The notes under the pieces: model-generated
What the model saw: only the letters and a program-made list of their open reading frames with translations
What the model was told of the DNA's origin: nothing
Databases searched by the model: none
In this document: one piece after another, positions 23,495 through 32,451 of the stretch
Numbering within the stretch: the first letter of the stretch is position 1
Layout of the letters: each line of letters opens with the position of its first letter
Origin: Clostridium_F caseinilyticum
Lineage (GTDB): Bacteria; Bacillota; Clostridia; Clostridiales; Clostridiaceae
Length of the DNA stretch: 64,000 nucleotides
Assembly (NCBI RefSeq): GCF_046127645.1
Contig: NZ_CP175919.1
Direction: 5' to 3' (one strand)
Position numbers and translations under genes: made by a program

Positions 23495-24898
23495 CTAAGC
23501 TTCTAATAAGAAAGCGCAGTATCCTCTCACAGCTTCATAAATATCTGCTTTACTAGCTATTTCCCAAGGTGCATGCATATTATGAAGTGCTACTCCACAA
23601 TCTATAACTTCCATAGCATATTGAGCCAATATGTAAGCTATAGTTCCTCCACCACCTTGATCTACCTTTCCTAATTCTGCTGTCTGCCATGATACATTAT
23701 GCTTTTCCATCATAGCTCTTATTTCAGCTATATATTCTGGATTTGCATCATTTGATCCCGCTTTTCCTTTAGCTCCAGTATATTTATTAAATACTATACC
23801 TTTTCCAAAATAAGCTGAATTTTTCTTTTCCATAACAGATGGATAATTAGGATCAAAGGCTGCAGATACATCAGAAGATAACATTTTTGAATTTGTAAGG
23901 CATCTTCTTAATTTTAGATCACTATAATTATCTGATGTTAAGTTTATTACTTCTGCTACTACATTTTCAAAAAACTTAGATTGCATACCAGTTGCCCCTA
24001 CACTACCAATTTCTTCTTTATCTACTAGTAGTGTAACACAAGTTTTATCTACCTTGTCCATCTTCATCATAGCTTCAAAAGAAGTATAAGAACAAATTCT
24101 ATCATCGTGACCATAAGCCATTACCATACTTCTATCAAAACCATAATCTCTAGCTTTTCCTGCTGGAACTACCTCTAATTCTGCTGAAACAAAATCTTCT
24201 TCATCTATTCCATATTTATCATTTAATAATCTTAATATATTTTTTCTTACTCTATCTTTAGCATCTTTATCTTCTATAGGTATACTTCCTATTAGTATAT
24301 TTAAATTTTCTCCCTCTACTACTTTAGCAGCCTTTTTATCCATTTGATCTGCTGATAAATGAATTAATAAGTCAGATACTCCAAATACAGGATCTGATTC
24401 TTCTTCTCCTACTACTACATTAACTTTAGTTCCGTCTTTTTTAACTATTACACCATGAATAGATAATGGTAGTGTAACCCACTGATATTTCTTTATTCCA
24501 CCATAATAGTGAGTCTCAAATAAAGCTAAATCTGTATCCTCATATAAAGGATTTTGTTTTAAATCTAATCTTGGTGAATCTACGTGAGCACCTAATATTT
24601 TAAGGCCTTTTTCCATAGGTTCTTCGCCTACAACAAATAGTGCTAAAGTTTTATCCATATTATTTGCATACACCTTGTCACCTGGTTTTAATTTTTCATT
24701 ATTTTTTATAATTTCTTCTAAATTTTTGTATCCATTTTCTTCTGCTAAAACTATAAATTCTTTTACACATTCTCTTTCTGTTTTACATTTAGACATGAAG
24801 TTTTTGTATTTTTCTGATAAGTCAAAAACCTTTTTTAGATCTTCGTCGGAATACTTATCCCAAGCCAATTCATAATTTTTAGTTAAATCTTTTTCCAT
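23495..24898 (-). CDS. M18-family aminopeptidase
   Basis: This 467-residue cytosolic zinc aminopeptidase has metal-ligand segments LGAHVDSPRLDLKQNPLYED (the first metal His and Asp) and LLVDKEEIGSVGATGMQSKF (catalytic Glu-Glu pair), then ALHNMHAPWEIASK near the end. These are the marks of the M18 (aspartyl aminopeptidase / ApeA-like) family, and the length is usual. The start ATG follows TTAGGTAAAGGT. It stands alone, next to the palindrome island. It probably trims peptides taken up for amino-acid fermentation (inference from lifestyle). Confidence 0.93.
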   Translation of the reverse strand: MEKDLTKNYELAWDKYSDEDLKKVFDLSEKYKNFMSKCKTERECVKEFIVLAEENGYKNLEEIIKNNEKLKPGDKVYANNMDKTLALFVVGEEPMEKGLKILGAHVDSPRLDLKQNPLYEDTDLALFETHYYGGIKKYQWVTLPLSIHGVIVKKDGTKVNVVVGEEESDPVFGVSDLLIHLSADQMDKKAAKVVEGENLNILIGSIPIEDKDAKDRVRKNILRLLNDKYGIDEEDFVSAELEVVPAGKARDYGFDRSMVMAYGHDDRICSYTSFEAMMKMDKVDKTCVTLLVDKEEIGSVGATGMQSKFFENVVAEVINLTSDNYSDLKLRRCLTNSKMLSSDVSAAFDPNYPSVMEKKNSAYFGKGIVFNKYTGAKGKAGSNDANPEYIAEIRAMMEKHNVSWQTAELGKVDQGGGGTIAYILAQYAMEVIDCGVALHNMHAPWEIASKADIYEAVRGYCAFLLEA

Positions 24899-25025
24899 AC
24901 CTTTACCTAAGCGATGAATATCACTTAAGTTTTCACCCCTCTTCCATAATATTCTATTACACTATATATTTTAACATAAATTAATGATAATAGTTTAAAT
25001 CTTCTATAAAATACATATTTTTATT

Positions 25026-25961
25026 TTAAAGCCATTTTTTTCTTTTAAATAAATAAACTAAAAATAAAGATATAACAAATGTAAACCCTAGAACATATAA
25101 ACATCCTTTAGGATGTTGCATAGGAGGAAGATTATCAAAATTCATTCCATAAATACTAGTAATTAAACTAGCTGGTAAAAAAATAGTAGCGATTAAAGTA
25201 AATACTTTCATTAACTCATTAGTTTTATTAGATATTTCTGACTCAAAAGCTTCCCTAACCAAAGAAAGATCTTGTACCAAAGTTTCTAATGCGACCATTA
25301 ATTTTTCTATTTTATTATTTAAAGTTATACAATATTTAACACATTCTTCTTCTATCATAGCATTATCATTACTTATAAGACTATCTCCTATATATCTTAA
25401 AGGTGTTATATATTTTCTTATTCTATAAACCTGTCTTCTTAAATAAATTATTTCATCTATATGTTCATGCTTTGGTTCTTTTAATATATCTATCTCTATC
25501 TTATCTGCTTCAGTTTCCAAAGTAGCTATAACTTCATAATTTTTAATTATTATTCTATCTATAATATAATACAGTAAAATGAATGGTTTAGGATTTTCTT
25601 TAAGTAAAAAACAATTTCTGCATTCCTTGATATCATCCAATATTTCTTCTATTAAATTTAATCTTTCTTTATAAACTGTTATTATATAATCCTTGCTTAA
25701 AAATATATTTATTTCATTTGCTTCTACAACCTTATCATAATTTAATAAATTTAAAATAATAAATATATAATCTTTATAGAAGTTTATTTGTGCTCCTTGA
25801 GTATAATTCTCACATTCCTTTATATTTTCTTCCTTTAAATTTAGTTTATCCTTTAAGCTATTTAAATCCTGTGAATAAACCAATATCCAATAATAGCTTT
25901 TTCCCAGTGTAAAGTCGCCTTTAATCTCTTCGAAATCATTTAACAAATCAAAAATTATCAT
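25026..25961 (-). CDS. CorA-family magnesium/divalent cation channel
   Basis: The protein, about 311 residues, has a long cytosolic N-terminal funnel domain and coiled helix, then two C-terminal membrane segments joined by the family motif YGMNF (Gly-Met-Asn selectivity loop) with acidic/aromatic residues after it. The last residues KRKKWL are basic, as in other CorA proteins. I start at the ATG at 25961, 7 bases after AGGGG; an in-frame TTG at 25979 lies upstream of that ribosome site. A 10-bp inverted repeat precedes the gene. Transport of Mg2+, Co2+ or Ni2+ cannot be told apart. Confidence 0.88.
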   Translation of the reverse strand: MIIFDLLNDFEEIKGDFTLGKSYYWILVYSQDLNSLKDKLNLKEENIKECENYTQGAQINFYKDYIFIILNLLNYDKVVEANEINIFLSKDYIITVYKERLNLIEEILDDIKECRNCFLLKENPKPFILLYYIIDRIIIKNYEVIATLETEADKIEIDILKEPKHEHIDEIIYLRRQVYRIRKYITPLRYIGDSLISNDNAMIEEECVKYCITLNNKIEKLMVALETLVQDLSLVREAFESEISNKTNELMKVFTLIATIFLPASLITSIYGMNFDNLPPMQHPKGCLYVLGFTFVISLFLVYLFKRKKWL

Positions 25962-25973
25962 ATAAAATCCCCT

Positions 25974-26001
25974 AAACAATATTTTTATATGAATATTGTT
26001 T
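25974..26001 (-). promoter_or_regulatory. 10-bp inverted repeat in the corA-like leader
   Basis: AAACAATATT and AATATTGTTT are separated by 8 bases and overlap the upstream edge of the AGGGG ribosome site. Folding would hide that site, so it could be a translational switch or a repressor operator. It does not resemble the long M-box magnesium riboswitch. Confidence 0.4.
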
Positions 26002-26091
26002 GGACTTAAGGTATTTATTATTCTTATATAAAATTTTATTTATTAATCATTATTTGCTCTCCTCTATATTTTACCATAAAATTTTTGCATT

Positions 26092-26149
26092 ATAATAGAA
26101 GCTAACTAAATTTTTATCTATTATAAAAATTCTAAATTAGCTTTATTAT
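26092..26149 (-). terminator. Hairpin downstream of the folate cyclo-ligase gene
   Basis: ATAATAGAAGCTAA and TTAGCTTTATTAT enclose a second perfect stem, AATTTTTAT / ATAAAAATT. It lies about 90 bases after the stop at 26240. The tail is AT-rich but not a clean T run. Confidence 0.5.
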
Positions 26150-26239
26150 AAAATATATTCATTTTAAATTTTAATTGATTATATTATAAAATATACTATA
26201 ATTTTTTTATATTAGTATCTTATTTTTTCTTTGTAAATA

Positions 26240-26794
26240 TTAGTAATCCGTTATAACTTCATCTACTAATATATCATGAAAATCTTTAGGTACACTATCT
26301 ATCACCTGGAAATCATAAGCTAAAGCTATTTTAGGAATTTCATTTTTTAATTTAGGAAGAAATCTATCATAAAATCCTCCACCATAGCCTAATCTACCGC
26401 CTTCATTATCAAAAGCTAAACCAGGTAAAATAGCCAAATCTATCTCTTTAGGATCTACTTTATTTTCAAAATTTTTAGGTTCTAATATTTTATATGATCC
26501 ACACTCTGCAAGTTCTAAAAAATCCTTTATTTCTAAGACTTCCATTCCTTCTTTTATAGATATAACTTTAGGTACACATATCCTTTTCCCATTTTTCAAA
26601 CTTTCCTTTATAATATCATGGGTATTAATTTCATTATTTAAACTTACATATATAAATATAAGATTTGAATTTTTATATAATAAACTTTCGTAAAGCCTCT
26701 TTTTTATTTTAATATCCTTTTTAACTTTTTCTTCTAAAGTTAAAAGCTTCCTCATATTTATAATCTTTTCTCTTAAAATAGCTTTATTATTCAT
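26240..26794 (-). CDS. 5-formyltetrahydrofolate cyclo-ligase
   Basis: The 184-residue enzyme converts 5-formyl-THF to 5,10-methenyl-THF with ATP. Its hallmark RLGYGGGFYDRFL is complete, with DLAILPGLAFDNEG just before it and basic N-terminal residues (LREKIINMRKLL) for ATP. The length is normal for the MTHFS family. Its start overlaps the last 8 bases of hprK, so the two are translationally coupled. The pairing has no obvious pathway logic and is probably a shared-promoter arrangement. Confidence 0.94.
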   Translation of the reverse strand: MNNKAILREKIINMRKLLTLEEKVKKDIKIKKRLYESLLYKNSNLIFIYVSLNNEINTHDIIKESLKNGKRICVPKVISIKEGMEVLEIKDFLELAECGSYKILEPKNFENKVDPKEIDLAILPGLAFDNEGGRLGYGGGFYDRFLPKLKNEIPKIALAYDFQVIDSVPKDFHDILVDEVITDY

Positions 26795-27710
26795 CTTCTT
26801 TTAAACCAGCGGCCTCCTTACTAATTCTTTCATTTATTATATCTACTGGACAATTTTTTGTAACTAAAGTATATCTATAGTTTGCTGCAGCAGCTTCTAT
26901 TATTACAGCTAAATTTCTCCCTGGTCTTATAGGAACAGTAAGTTTTCTAATCGGTATATTTAATATGTCTATATACTCCTTATCCACACCTAATCTATCG
27001 TAACTCTTTTCCTTTTTCCATTGTTCTAAATTAATCATCAAATCAATTTTTTTATCATCTAATATAGAACTTAATCCATAAAGAGCTGCTACATCTATTA
27101 TACCCATCCCCCTAACTTCCATCATTCCTGAAGTAATAGACGGAGATGTTCCTATTAGTATTCCATTTACCTCTTTAATATCCACTGCATCATCCGCTAC
27201 TAATCTATGACCTCTCTTTATAAGTTCTAAAGCTGTTTCTGTTTTTCCAATACCACTCTCTCCTGTAATAAGTATACCGATGCCATATACATCTAAAAGT
27301 ACGCCATGCATTCTAGTTTCTGGAGCTAATTTTTCATCTAAATAGGACATTAAAGAACTTATAAATCTTGTAGATATCTTATCAGTCCTTAAAACCCATT
27401 GACCTTTTTCTTTAGCACTATTTATAAATTCATCATGTGCTTCTAAATTTCTAGTTATTATAGTACATGGAGTTTTAAATTCAAAAAATTTATTTAACCT
27501 TTTAACTCTGAGTTCTGTTTTCATTACATCTAAGAAACTCCACTCTGTTTTTCCAACTACCTGCACCCTCTCATTAGCAAAATAATTGTAAAACCCTGAA
27601 AATTGAAGACCAGGTCTATTGATATCACTAACATTTATAATATTATTTTCTAATCCCTCTACTACTACTTCCAATTCCATATCTTTTATTAAATCTTTTA
27701 CTCTAACCAA
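26787..27710 (-). CDS. hprK: HPr kinase/phosphorylase
   Basis: This bifunctional enzyme phosphorylates and dephosphorylates Ser46 of HPr and so sets carbon catabolite repression. The Walker A loop is ITGESGIGKTETAL, followed by HRLVADDAVDIKEV and the signature MEVRGMGIIDV; the C-terminal helix region has PVRPGRNLAVIIEAAA. I place the start at TTG 27710 (MVRVKDLIKDMELEV), 10 bases after AAAGGAGG. This gives 307 residues, the usual size; the longer reading from 27776 has no ribosome site and adds 22 residues unlike the family. It follows the DUF896 gene closely. Confidence 0.96.
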   Translation of the reverse strand: MVRVKDLIKDMELEVVVEGLENNIINVSDINRPGLQFSGFYNYFANERVQVVGKTEWSFLDVMKTELRVKRLNKFFEFKTPCTIITRNLEAHDEFINSAKEKGQWVLRTDKISTRFISSLMSYLDEKLAPETRMHGVLLDVYGIGILITGESGIGKTETALELIKRGHRLVADDAVDIKEVNGILIGTSPSITSGMMEVRGMGIIDVAALYGLSSILDDKKIDLMINLEQWKKEKSYDRLGVDKEYIDILNIPIRKLTVPIRPGRNLAVIIEAAAANYRYTLVTKNCPVDIINERISKEAAGLKEDE

Positions 27711-27741
27711 ATGTTTTGCACCTCCTTTGAATAAAGATTTA

Positions 27742-27930
27742 TTAGTTTTTTCTGTTAGGAGTTGGAATCTTTTCAACTCCTTCTAGTTGAACTTTTACAT
27801 TTCCTTTTATTATATCTATGTATTCTCTTCTTAATTTTTGTTGTTCTATTTTTTCCTCTTCTGTAAGTCCTTCTTCTTTACTTTTTTTATATAAAAAATT
27901 AATTCTTTCTATAAGCTTTTTCATATCCAT
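27742..27930 (-). CDS. DUF896 family small protein (YnzC-like)
   Basis: The 62-residue basic helical protein has the family phrase LIERINFLYKKSKEEGLTEE and then QQKLRREYIDIIKGNVKVQL. Bacillus relatives (YnzC, YneR-like sizes) form a helix-turn-helix hairpin of unknown function, sometimes linked to the SOS response. It lies 31 bases upstream of hprK and is probably the first gene of a three-gene operon with hprK and the folate cyclo-ligase. Start ATG follows AAGGAGTTG. Confidence 0.88.
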   Translation of the reverse strand: MDMKKLIERINFLYKKSKEEGLTEEEKIEQQKLRREYIDIIKGNVKVQLEGVEKIPTPNRKN

Positions 27931-28280
27931 CTTCTACAACTCCTTAAAATATCAGTTTACATTTTATTTTACATCATATTATATAAAAATAAAATACATG
28001 AAATTTATTATTTATTAAATTAACGTTAAACAACAATATAGTCATTAAAAACAACCTAAAATAAGACATATATTCTTTTTAAAAACTATGTCCTTTTAAA
28101 TGCTTCATTATTCTCAGTGCTTATTCTGTATATTATCCTTCAAATACTTTATTTGTAGTTATATAAAAGATTTATATATAATTGTATACTTATTTTATAT
28201 TTTTATTATATTGTATATACACATAAACAAATAATATACTAAATTATAACATCTATAAAAAAAATAATAACCTATTATAT
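27931..28280. other. Intergenic region with no recognised element, 350 bp
   Basis: AT-rich stretch between the glpX terminator and the DUF896 start. It should contain the promoter for the DUF896-hprK operon. I see no open frame with a ribosome site and no clear repeat. Confidence 0.4.
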
Positions 28281-28323
28281 AAAAAAAAGTATGTATTAAA
28301 ACAACTATATTTTAATACATACT
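28281..28323 (-). terminator. Intrinsic terminator after glpX
   Basis: A perfect 14-bp stem (AGTATGTATTAAAA with TTTTAATACATACT), 8-base loop and, on the minus strand, a run of eight T. It lies 40 bases after the glpX stop. Confidence 0.9.
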
Positions 28324-28363
28324 ATATATAAAGGATTATTAAAGAACTAATTTAATTTTTAAA

Positions 28364-29338
28364 TTATTCAACTACTATAGCACTCTTAGCTAAATTATGG
28401 CAAGCTTTAATAAATCTAATAGTTCCAGTTTTAGATCTCATAACTATAGAATTTGTAATAGCTTTTTCATTTCTACTATAAACTACACCCTTTAACAAAT
28501 CACAATCTGTTATTGCTGTAGCTGCAAAATAAACATCATCACTTTTTACTAAATCATCTATATAAAGTATAGCTTTATGATCTTCTATCCCCATATTCTT
28601 ACATCTTTCTATTTCTTCTTGGCTAGTTGGGCAAAGTTGGGCTTGCATTTCACCACCCATACATTTTATAGCGGCAGCTGCTATAACACCTTCTGGTGCT
28701 CCACCAGTTCCCATCATTATATCAACTCCAGTGTCTTCAAATCCACAAGCTAATACGGCTGCTACATCTCCTTCTCCAAAAAGTTTAACTCTAGCTCCCA
28801 CTTCTCTTGCATCTTTTACTATATAATCATGTCTATCTCTTTCTTGAACTATAACTGTAAGCTCTGTTACATCTTTATTTAAAGCTCTAGCTACATTTAA
28901 TATATTTTCTTTAGGTGATTTGTTTATATCTATAGCTCCCTTAGCTCCTGATCCTACAGCTATCTTCTTCATATACATATCCGGTGCATGAAATAAACTT
29001 CCTTTAGGACCCATAGCCACCACAGCTATAGCATTTTCTAATCCCTTTGCTATAAGTTTAGTTCCATCTACTGGATCTACAGCTATATCCATTTCTATCA
29101 TATCTTTTGCACCAATTCCAACTTCCTCACCTATATATAACATAGGAGCCTCATCTAATTCTCCTTCTCCTATAACAACCTTACCTCTTACAGGCATTAT
29201 TTGAAAAGCTTTATGCATTCCATCCACAGCTGCTTGATCCGCTGCGTTTTTATCTCCTCTGCCCATAAATTTTGATGCACTTAACGCTGCTGCTTCTGTT
29301 ACTCTAGCAAGTCCCATAGCAATATCTGTATTTAGCAT
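28364..29338 (-). CDS. glpX: Class II fructose-1,6-bisphosphatase
   Basis: The 324-residue lithium-sensitive-type phosphatase is the gluconeogenic step from fructose-1,6-bisphosphate to fructose-6-phosphate. Visible motifs are GRGDKNAADQAAVDGM near the N-terminus, VIGEGELDEAPMLYIGE, the metal site MDIAVDPVDGTKL and MGTGGAPEGVIAAAA. Length and order match GlpX rather than the class I or III enzymes. The start ATG follows AGGGGGAAAAT. It is monocistronic. A related sedoheptulose bisphosphatase activity cannot be excluded. Confidence 0.95.
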   Translation of the reverse strand: MLNTDIAMGLARVTEAAALSASKFMGRGDKNAADQAAVDGMHKAFQIMPVRGKVVIGEGELDEAPMLYIGEEVGIGAKDMIEMDIAVDPVDGTKLIAKGLENAIAVVAMGPKGSLFHAPDMYMKKIAVGSGAKGAIDINKSPKENILNVARALNKDVTELTVIVQERDRHDYIVKDAREVGARVKLFGEGDVAAVLACGFEDTGVDIMMGTGGAPEGVIAAAAIKCMGGEMQAQLCPTSQEEIERCKNMGIEDHKAILYIDDLVKSDDVYFAATAITDCDLLKGVVYSRNEKAITNSIVMRSKTGTIRFIKACHNLAKSAIVVE

Positions 29339-29520
29339 ATATTTTCCCCCTCAAATCATGGTTTATTGTATACAAATAATATTTTCTATATGTATTTTGC
29401 TTTTATTTCATTTAAATAACCTTAATTAGCATATCATATTAATATATATGTAAGCATTAATCTTTTTTATTATATCATATTTAATAAATATGACAAGTGG
29501 CTTAAATAAAATAGATTATT

Positions 29521-29677
29521 TTGTTGAAATAAAAAAACTTTTCGACATCTTGTTTTTATTTTATAGCTTTTTATCAACAGTTCTATCCCTTACGCGCCAA
29601 CAATTAGCATATTTTTCCACATTTCCTACACATTTTTTCCACAATTTATCAACATACTAATGCACATTTTATCAACA
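29521..29677. promoter_or_regulatory. Cluster of DnaA-box-like and 0A-box-like sites
   Basis: TTATCAACA occurs at 29571-29579, 29646-29654 and 29669-29677. TTTTCCACA occurs at 29613-29621 and 29635-29643. All are in one orientation and differ from the DnaA box TTATCCACA by one base. Upstream, TTCGACA at 29541-29547 is the inverse of the Spo0A box core TGTCGAA, and TTGTTGAAA at 29521 is a near match. The cluster lies between glpX and a Spo0E-like gene. It is a pattern match only. Confidence 0.45.
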
Positions 29678-29822
29678 GAAATTATAGTTATTTATGTTGC
29701 AGAATGTATAACCTTGACTTACGAAATATATGATAACTTAGGAATAATCTGTTAGAATAAGGATATAAAACAAAGAAGTAATTAATTACAATTAAATTTA
29801 CTCAATAAATGGGGTTGATGAT

Positions 29823-30014
29823 ATGAATAATTTACAATTAAAAGCTTTAAATTTAAAAATTTATTATCTTAAACAATATTTATATACCTTAATAGAAAAA
29901 CATGATTTATCTAATTCTGAAGTAATACAGTGTAGTAAAGAATTGGACAAGCTTATTGTGGAATATGAAAATAAAAAATATAAAAATTTATATTTAAAAA
30001 ATAACCACAGATAA
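29823..30014 (+). CDS. Spo0E-like sporulation regulatory phosphatase
   Basis: The 63-residue protein fits the Spo0E/YisI/YnzD family, which removes phosphate from Spo0A~P and so delays sporulation. The family motif SQELD is present as SKELDKLIVEYE near residues 42-53. It is preceded by the helical hairpin with LKIYYLKQYLYTLIEKH and by SNSEVIQ. In Clostridia, which lack the phosphorelay Spo0F, these proteins would act on Spo0A directly. Start ATG follows GGGGTTGATGAT. A perfect hairpin follows. The upstream region is rich in DnaA-box-like and 0A-box-like sites. Confidence 0.8.
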   Translation: MNNLQLKALNLKIYYLKQYLYTLIEKHDLSNSEVIQCSKELDKLIVEYENKKYKNLYLKNNHR

Positions 30015-30024
30015 ATCTGTGGTT
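30003..30024. terminator. Bidirectional terminator between the Spo0E-like gene and the acidic protein gene
   Basis: AACCACAGA and TCTGTGGTT form a perfect 9-bp stem with a TAAA loop. It lies at the end of the plus-strand gene, and on the minus strand it is followed by ATTTTTTA, so it serves both convergent genes. Confidence 0.82.
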
Positions 30025-30030
30025 TCATTT

Positions 30031-30423
30031 TTAATAAACAAATCCTATTATTTCATCTATATCTATATTTCTACCTTTTTCATAAAAAACTACAATAAAT
30101 TCATTTACACCATTATCTACAGTATCGTCGTAACATACATATTGTGCTTCTATATCTAATTCTTCTTTTAAATCTTCAAGTATATCATCTATATTATCTT
30201 TCGCTATGTCATTTAAATAAGGCTTATACAAATCCTCTTCTTCTTCATCTTCTATATTTCCTTTAGGTGATTCTTCTTCTGTATAAGCTTTAGCTGCTAA
30301 TATTTCTTCTTCATCAAATTCATAATAAATTTTAATCGGGAAAACATCCTCATTATATTCTATTTCCTCAATATTATATATGTCGTTATCATTTAAATAA
30401 TCTATTATTTCTTCTCTGTCCAT
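30031..30423 (-). CDS. Very acidic protein of unknown function
   Basis: The 130-residue protein is extremely rich in Asp and Glu (for example NIEDEEEEDLYKPYLNDIAK), with no membrane segment, signal or Cys pair. The end, NEFIVVFYEKGRNIDIDEII, alternates like beta structure and the middle is probably helical. I do not recognise a family. It is a real gene by its AGGAGG ribosome site, length and clean terminator. It converges with the Spo0E-like gene. No function is proposed. Confidence 0.7.
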   Translation of the reverse strand: MDREEIIDYLNDNDIYNIEEIEYNEDVFPIKIYYEFDEEEILAAKAYTEEESPKGNIEDEEEEDLYKPYLNDIAKDNIDDILEDLKEELDIEAQYVCYDDTVDNGVNEFIVVFYEKGRNIDIDEIIGFVY

Positions 30424-30728
30424 TTTAATCCTCCTACTTATTATAATTTAATTATTAAAATATCATTTTTATTAATTCAACAAGTTCAAAAAAAATCCTT
30501 TAATTAGTCTAATTATATGTGCTCACACTTTATAAATATGTACTAATTTTAAAAATAAATTAACATTTAATACTTTTCTTTAAATATCATTTTACCCAAT
30601 ATATGATTTTTAAACCCAATAAGTGTTTAAATAAAAAATTTTATTATTTATAGCTAATATATTTTATATATAATTTTAAAATTATATACAATAAAGTTAT
30701 TATAATCCTTATAAAAAAAGTACCTCAA
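30424..30728. other. Upstream region of the acidic-protein gene, 305 bp
   Basis: AT-rich and without a gene. The only structure noted is a perfect palindrome, TATATAATTTTAAAATTATA-like, at about 30667-30691. Confidence 0.35.
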
Positions 30729-31001
30729 AATAATAATAGCTTTAATTTTAATATAGTAAATACAAATAATACATGTAATAAACATATGAGTAAGCTTTAG
30801 CATTTCTAAATTTGACGCAATTAATTTTTTTGTAATTCCTTATAGGACGTGAGGAACCAGTAGCGAAGCCAGAGGATGTTTCCTCTTTTGCTTGGCAAAA
30901 AAATTTTAATGGAGTCAAATTTAGAAATGTTTAGCAAAATGAATTGCTTTATAAATGTATTATTTATATTTACGGTTTTAAAATTAAAGCTATTATGAGA
31001 C
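30729..31001. repeat. Long imperfect palindrome P4 (about 105-bp arms) with GGACGTG centre
   Basis: The two arms share in inverted order TAATAGCTTTAATTTTAA, GTAAATA, AAATAATACAT, ATAAA and CATTTCTAAATTTGAC. The unpaired middle (about 30835-30900) has TAGGACGTGAGGAACCAGTA and then GCGAAGCCAGAGG, with its own GAGGAA / TTTCCTC stem. Its right arm is repeated alone at 36275-36361. It lies between the flavodiiron gene end and the acidic-protein gene. Confidence 0.75.
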
Positions 31002-31122
31002 AACTCTTTTCAAATATAAAATAAAATTTGATTTGTAATAATATAGTAACTTTAAAGTTTTCTATAAAAATATATTACTTTATAATTATGTTAAATTAAA
31101 AGGATCATAATAAAATACTTTT

Positions 31123-32292
31123 TTAAAGAAGTTTTATATATTCTTCTATAAATTCGTCTGCTCTTTTAAAGTCATCTTCACTTGGAACAAACTTAAATTT
31201 AAAAGGTTCTTGTACAACTTTTAATTTTAATCCTCTTAATCTATCTGTTATAAGAGAAGGCCCTTCTCCACTCCATCCATAAGATCCAAAAGCTCCTGCT
31301 GCTTTACCTCTATTAGTTATAACACCTATCTGACTCATTACATCCCAAACTGGCTTTACTGCATCTTGGTTTATAGTTGGAGAACCTAATATTATTCCTG
31401 TAGAATTTTCTATTAATTCTAATACCTTTTCCATAGGTATAGAAGTTATTTCATGTCCTTCTGCTTTAATTCCTTTTTCTTTAAGCTTTTGAATCAAATA
31501 TTCTCCCATTTTTTCTGTATTTCCATAAGCTGAAATATATAATACTTGAATATTTTTTTCCTTTGTATCTTCTGTAGCCCACTTTTTATAAAGATCTACA
31601 TACCTAGAAATGTCTTCTGTATGAACAGGTCCATGACTTGTAGCTACCATATCGAACTCTAAATCTTTTATTTTCTCTAATCCCATTAATACAAACTTTT
31701 TAAATGGTCCCATGATAACGTCAAAATAATATTTCATTTCTTCTAAATAATCCCCAGAGCAAGTATCTGTTATACAACCTTCTGGACAATAGTGACAACC
31801 TAAAAAGTCACAAGTAAATAGCACTTTTTCATCTTCAGCATAAGTAAACATAGTATCTGGCCAATGTAAATTTGGTGCAGTTATAAATTTTAATGTAGTT
31901 GCCCCTAGATTTAATTCTTTTGGTGCTGGCAAACTATTAAAGTCTTTATTTATAATATCTTTAATATAAATTATTGCAGCTCTTGATCCTATAACTGTAG
32001 CCTCTGGATATAATTCTAATAATTTACTCAAAGATCCACTATGATCTAATTCTGTATGTTGAACAATTATATAATCAACTTTTCTATCTCCTATTACTTC
32101 CCTTATGTTTTCAATATATTCATCAAAATAACCATCTTTAACACAATCTATAAGAGCCACTTTTTCATCATCTACAAGGTATGCATTATATGTTGTACCC
32201 CTTTTAGTCTCCATTATAATATCAAAAACCCTTAGTTCTGGATTTCTAACTCCAACCCAGTGTATATTTTTTTTCAATTGTACACTTGCCAT
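31123..32292 (-). CDS. FprA-type flavodiiron protein
   Basis: The 389-residue protein joins a metallo-beta-lactamase-like diiron domain (residues 1-250) and a flavodoxin domain (255-389). The iron ligands are visible in QHTELDHSGS, NLHWPDTMF, TCDFLGCHYC and TSHGPVH. The flavodoxin phosphate loop is YISAYGNTEKMG, with GSPTINQDAVKPVW and AFGSYGWSGEG lining FMN. Such proteins reduce O2 to water, or NO to N2O, with electrons from rubredoxin, protecting strict anaerobes. There is no rubredoxin domain or gene beside it. Start ATG follows AGGAGGTAAAAAT. Confidence 0.94.
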   Translation of the reverse strand: MASVQLKKNIHWVGVRNPELRVFDIIMETKRGTTYNAYLVDDEKVALIDCVKDGYFDEYIENIREVIGDRKVDYIIVQHTELDHSGSLSKLLELYPEATVIGSRAAIIYIKDIINKDFNSLPAPKELNLGATTLKFITAPNLHWPDTMFTYAEDEKVLFTCDFLGCHYCPEGCITDTCSGDYLEEMKYYFDVIMGPFKKFVLMGLEKIKDLEFDMVATSHGPVHTEDISRYVDLYKKWATEDTKEKNIQVLYISAYGNTEKMGEYLIQKLKEKGIKAEGHEITSIPMEKVLELIENSTGIILGSPTINQDAVKPVWDVMSQIGVITNRGKAAGAFGSYGWSGEGPSLITDRLRGLKLKVVQEPFKFKFVPSEDDFKRADEFIEEYIKLL

Positions 32293-32451
32293 ATTTTTAC
32301 CTCCTGTATCTTAAGAAATATATTCATAATATACTAATTTTATCTTCTATACTTATTTTAACATATTAAAAGAGAATATTAAATACTAATAGTTATCTAT
32401 ATCAATTTCCAAAAATATTTTATATTTAATTTTTAAATAAATTATTAAAAT

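Noticed and set aside
29571..29677. Chromosomal origin (oriC)
   Set aside because: DnaA-box-like sites are present, but no dnaA, dnaN, rpmH, gidA or parA/B gene is nearby and the boxes are imperfect.
30821..31003. 60-codon frame on the minus strand
   Set aside because: It lies wholly inside palindrome P4, and its reading comes from the repeat arms.
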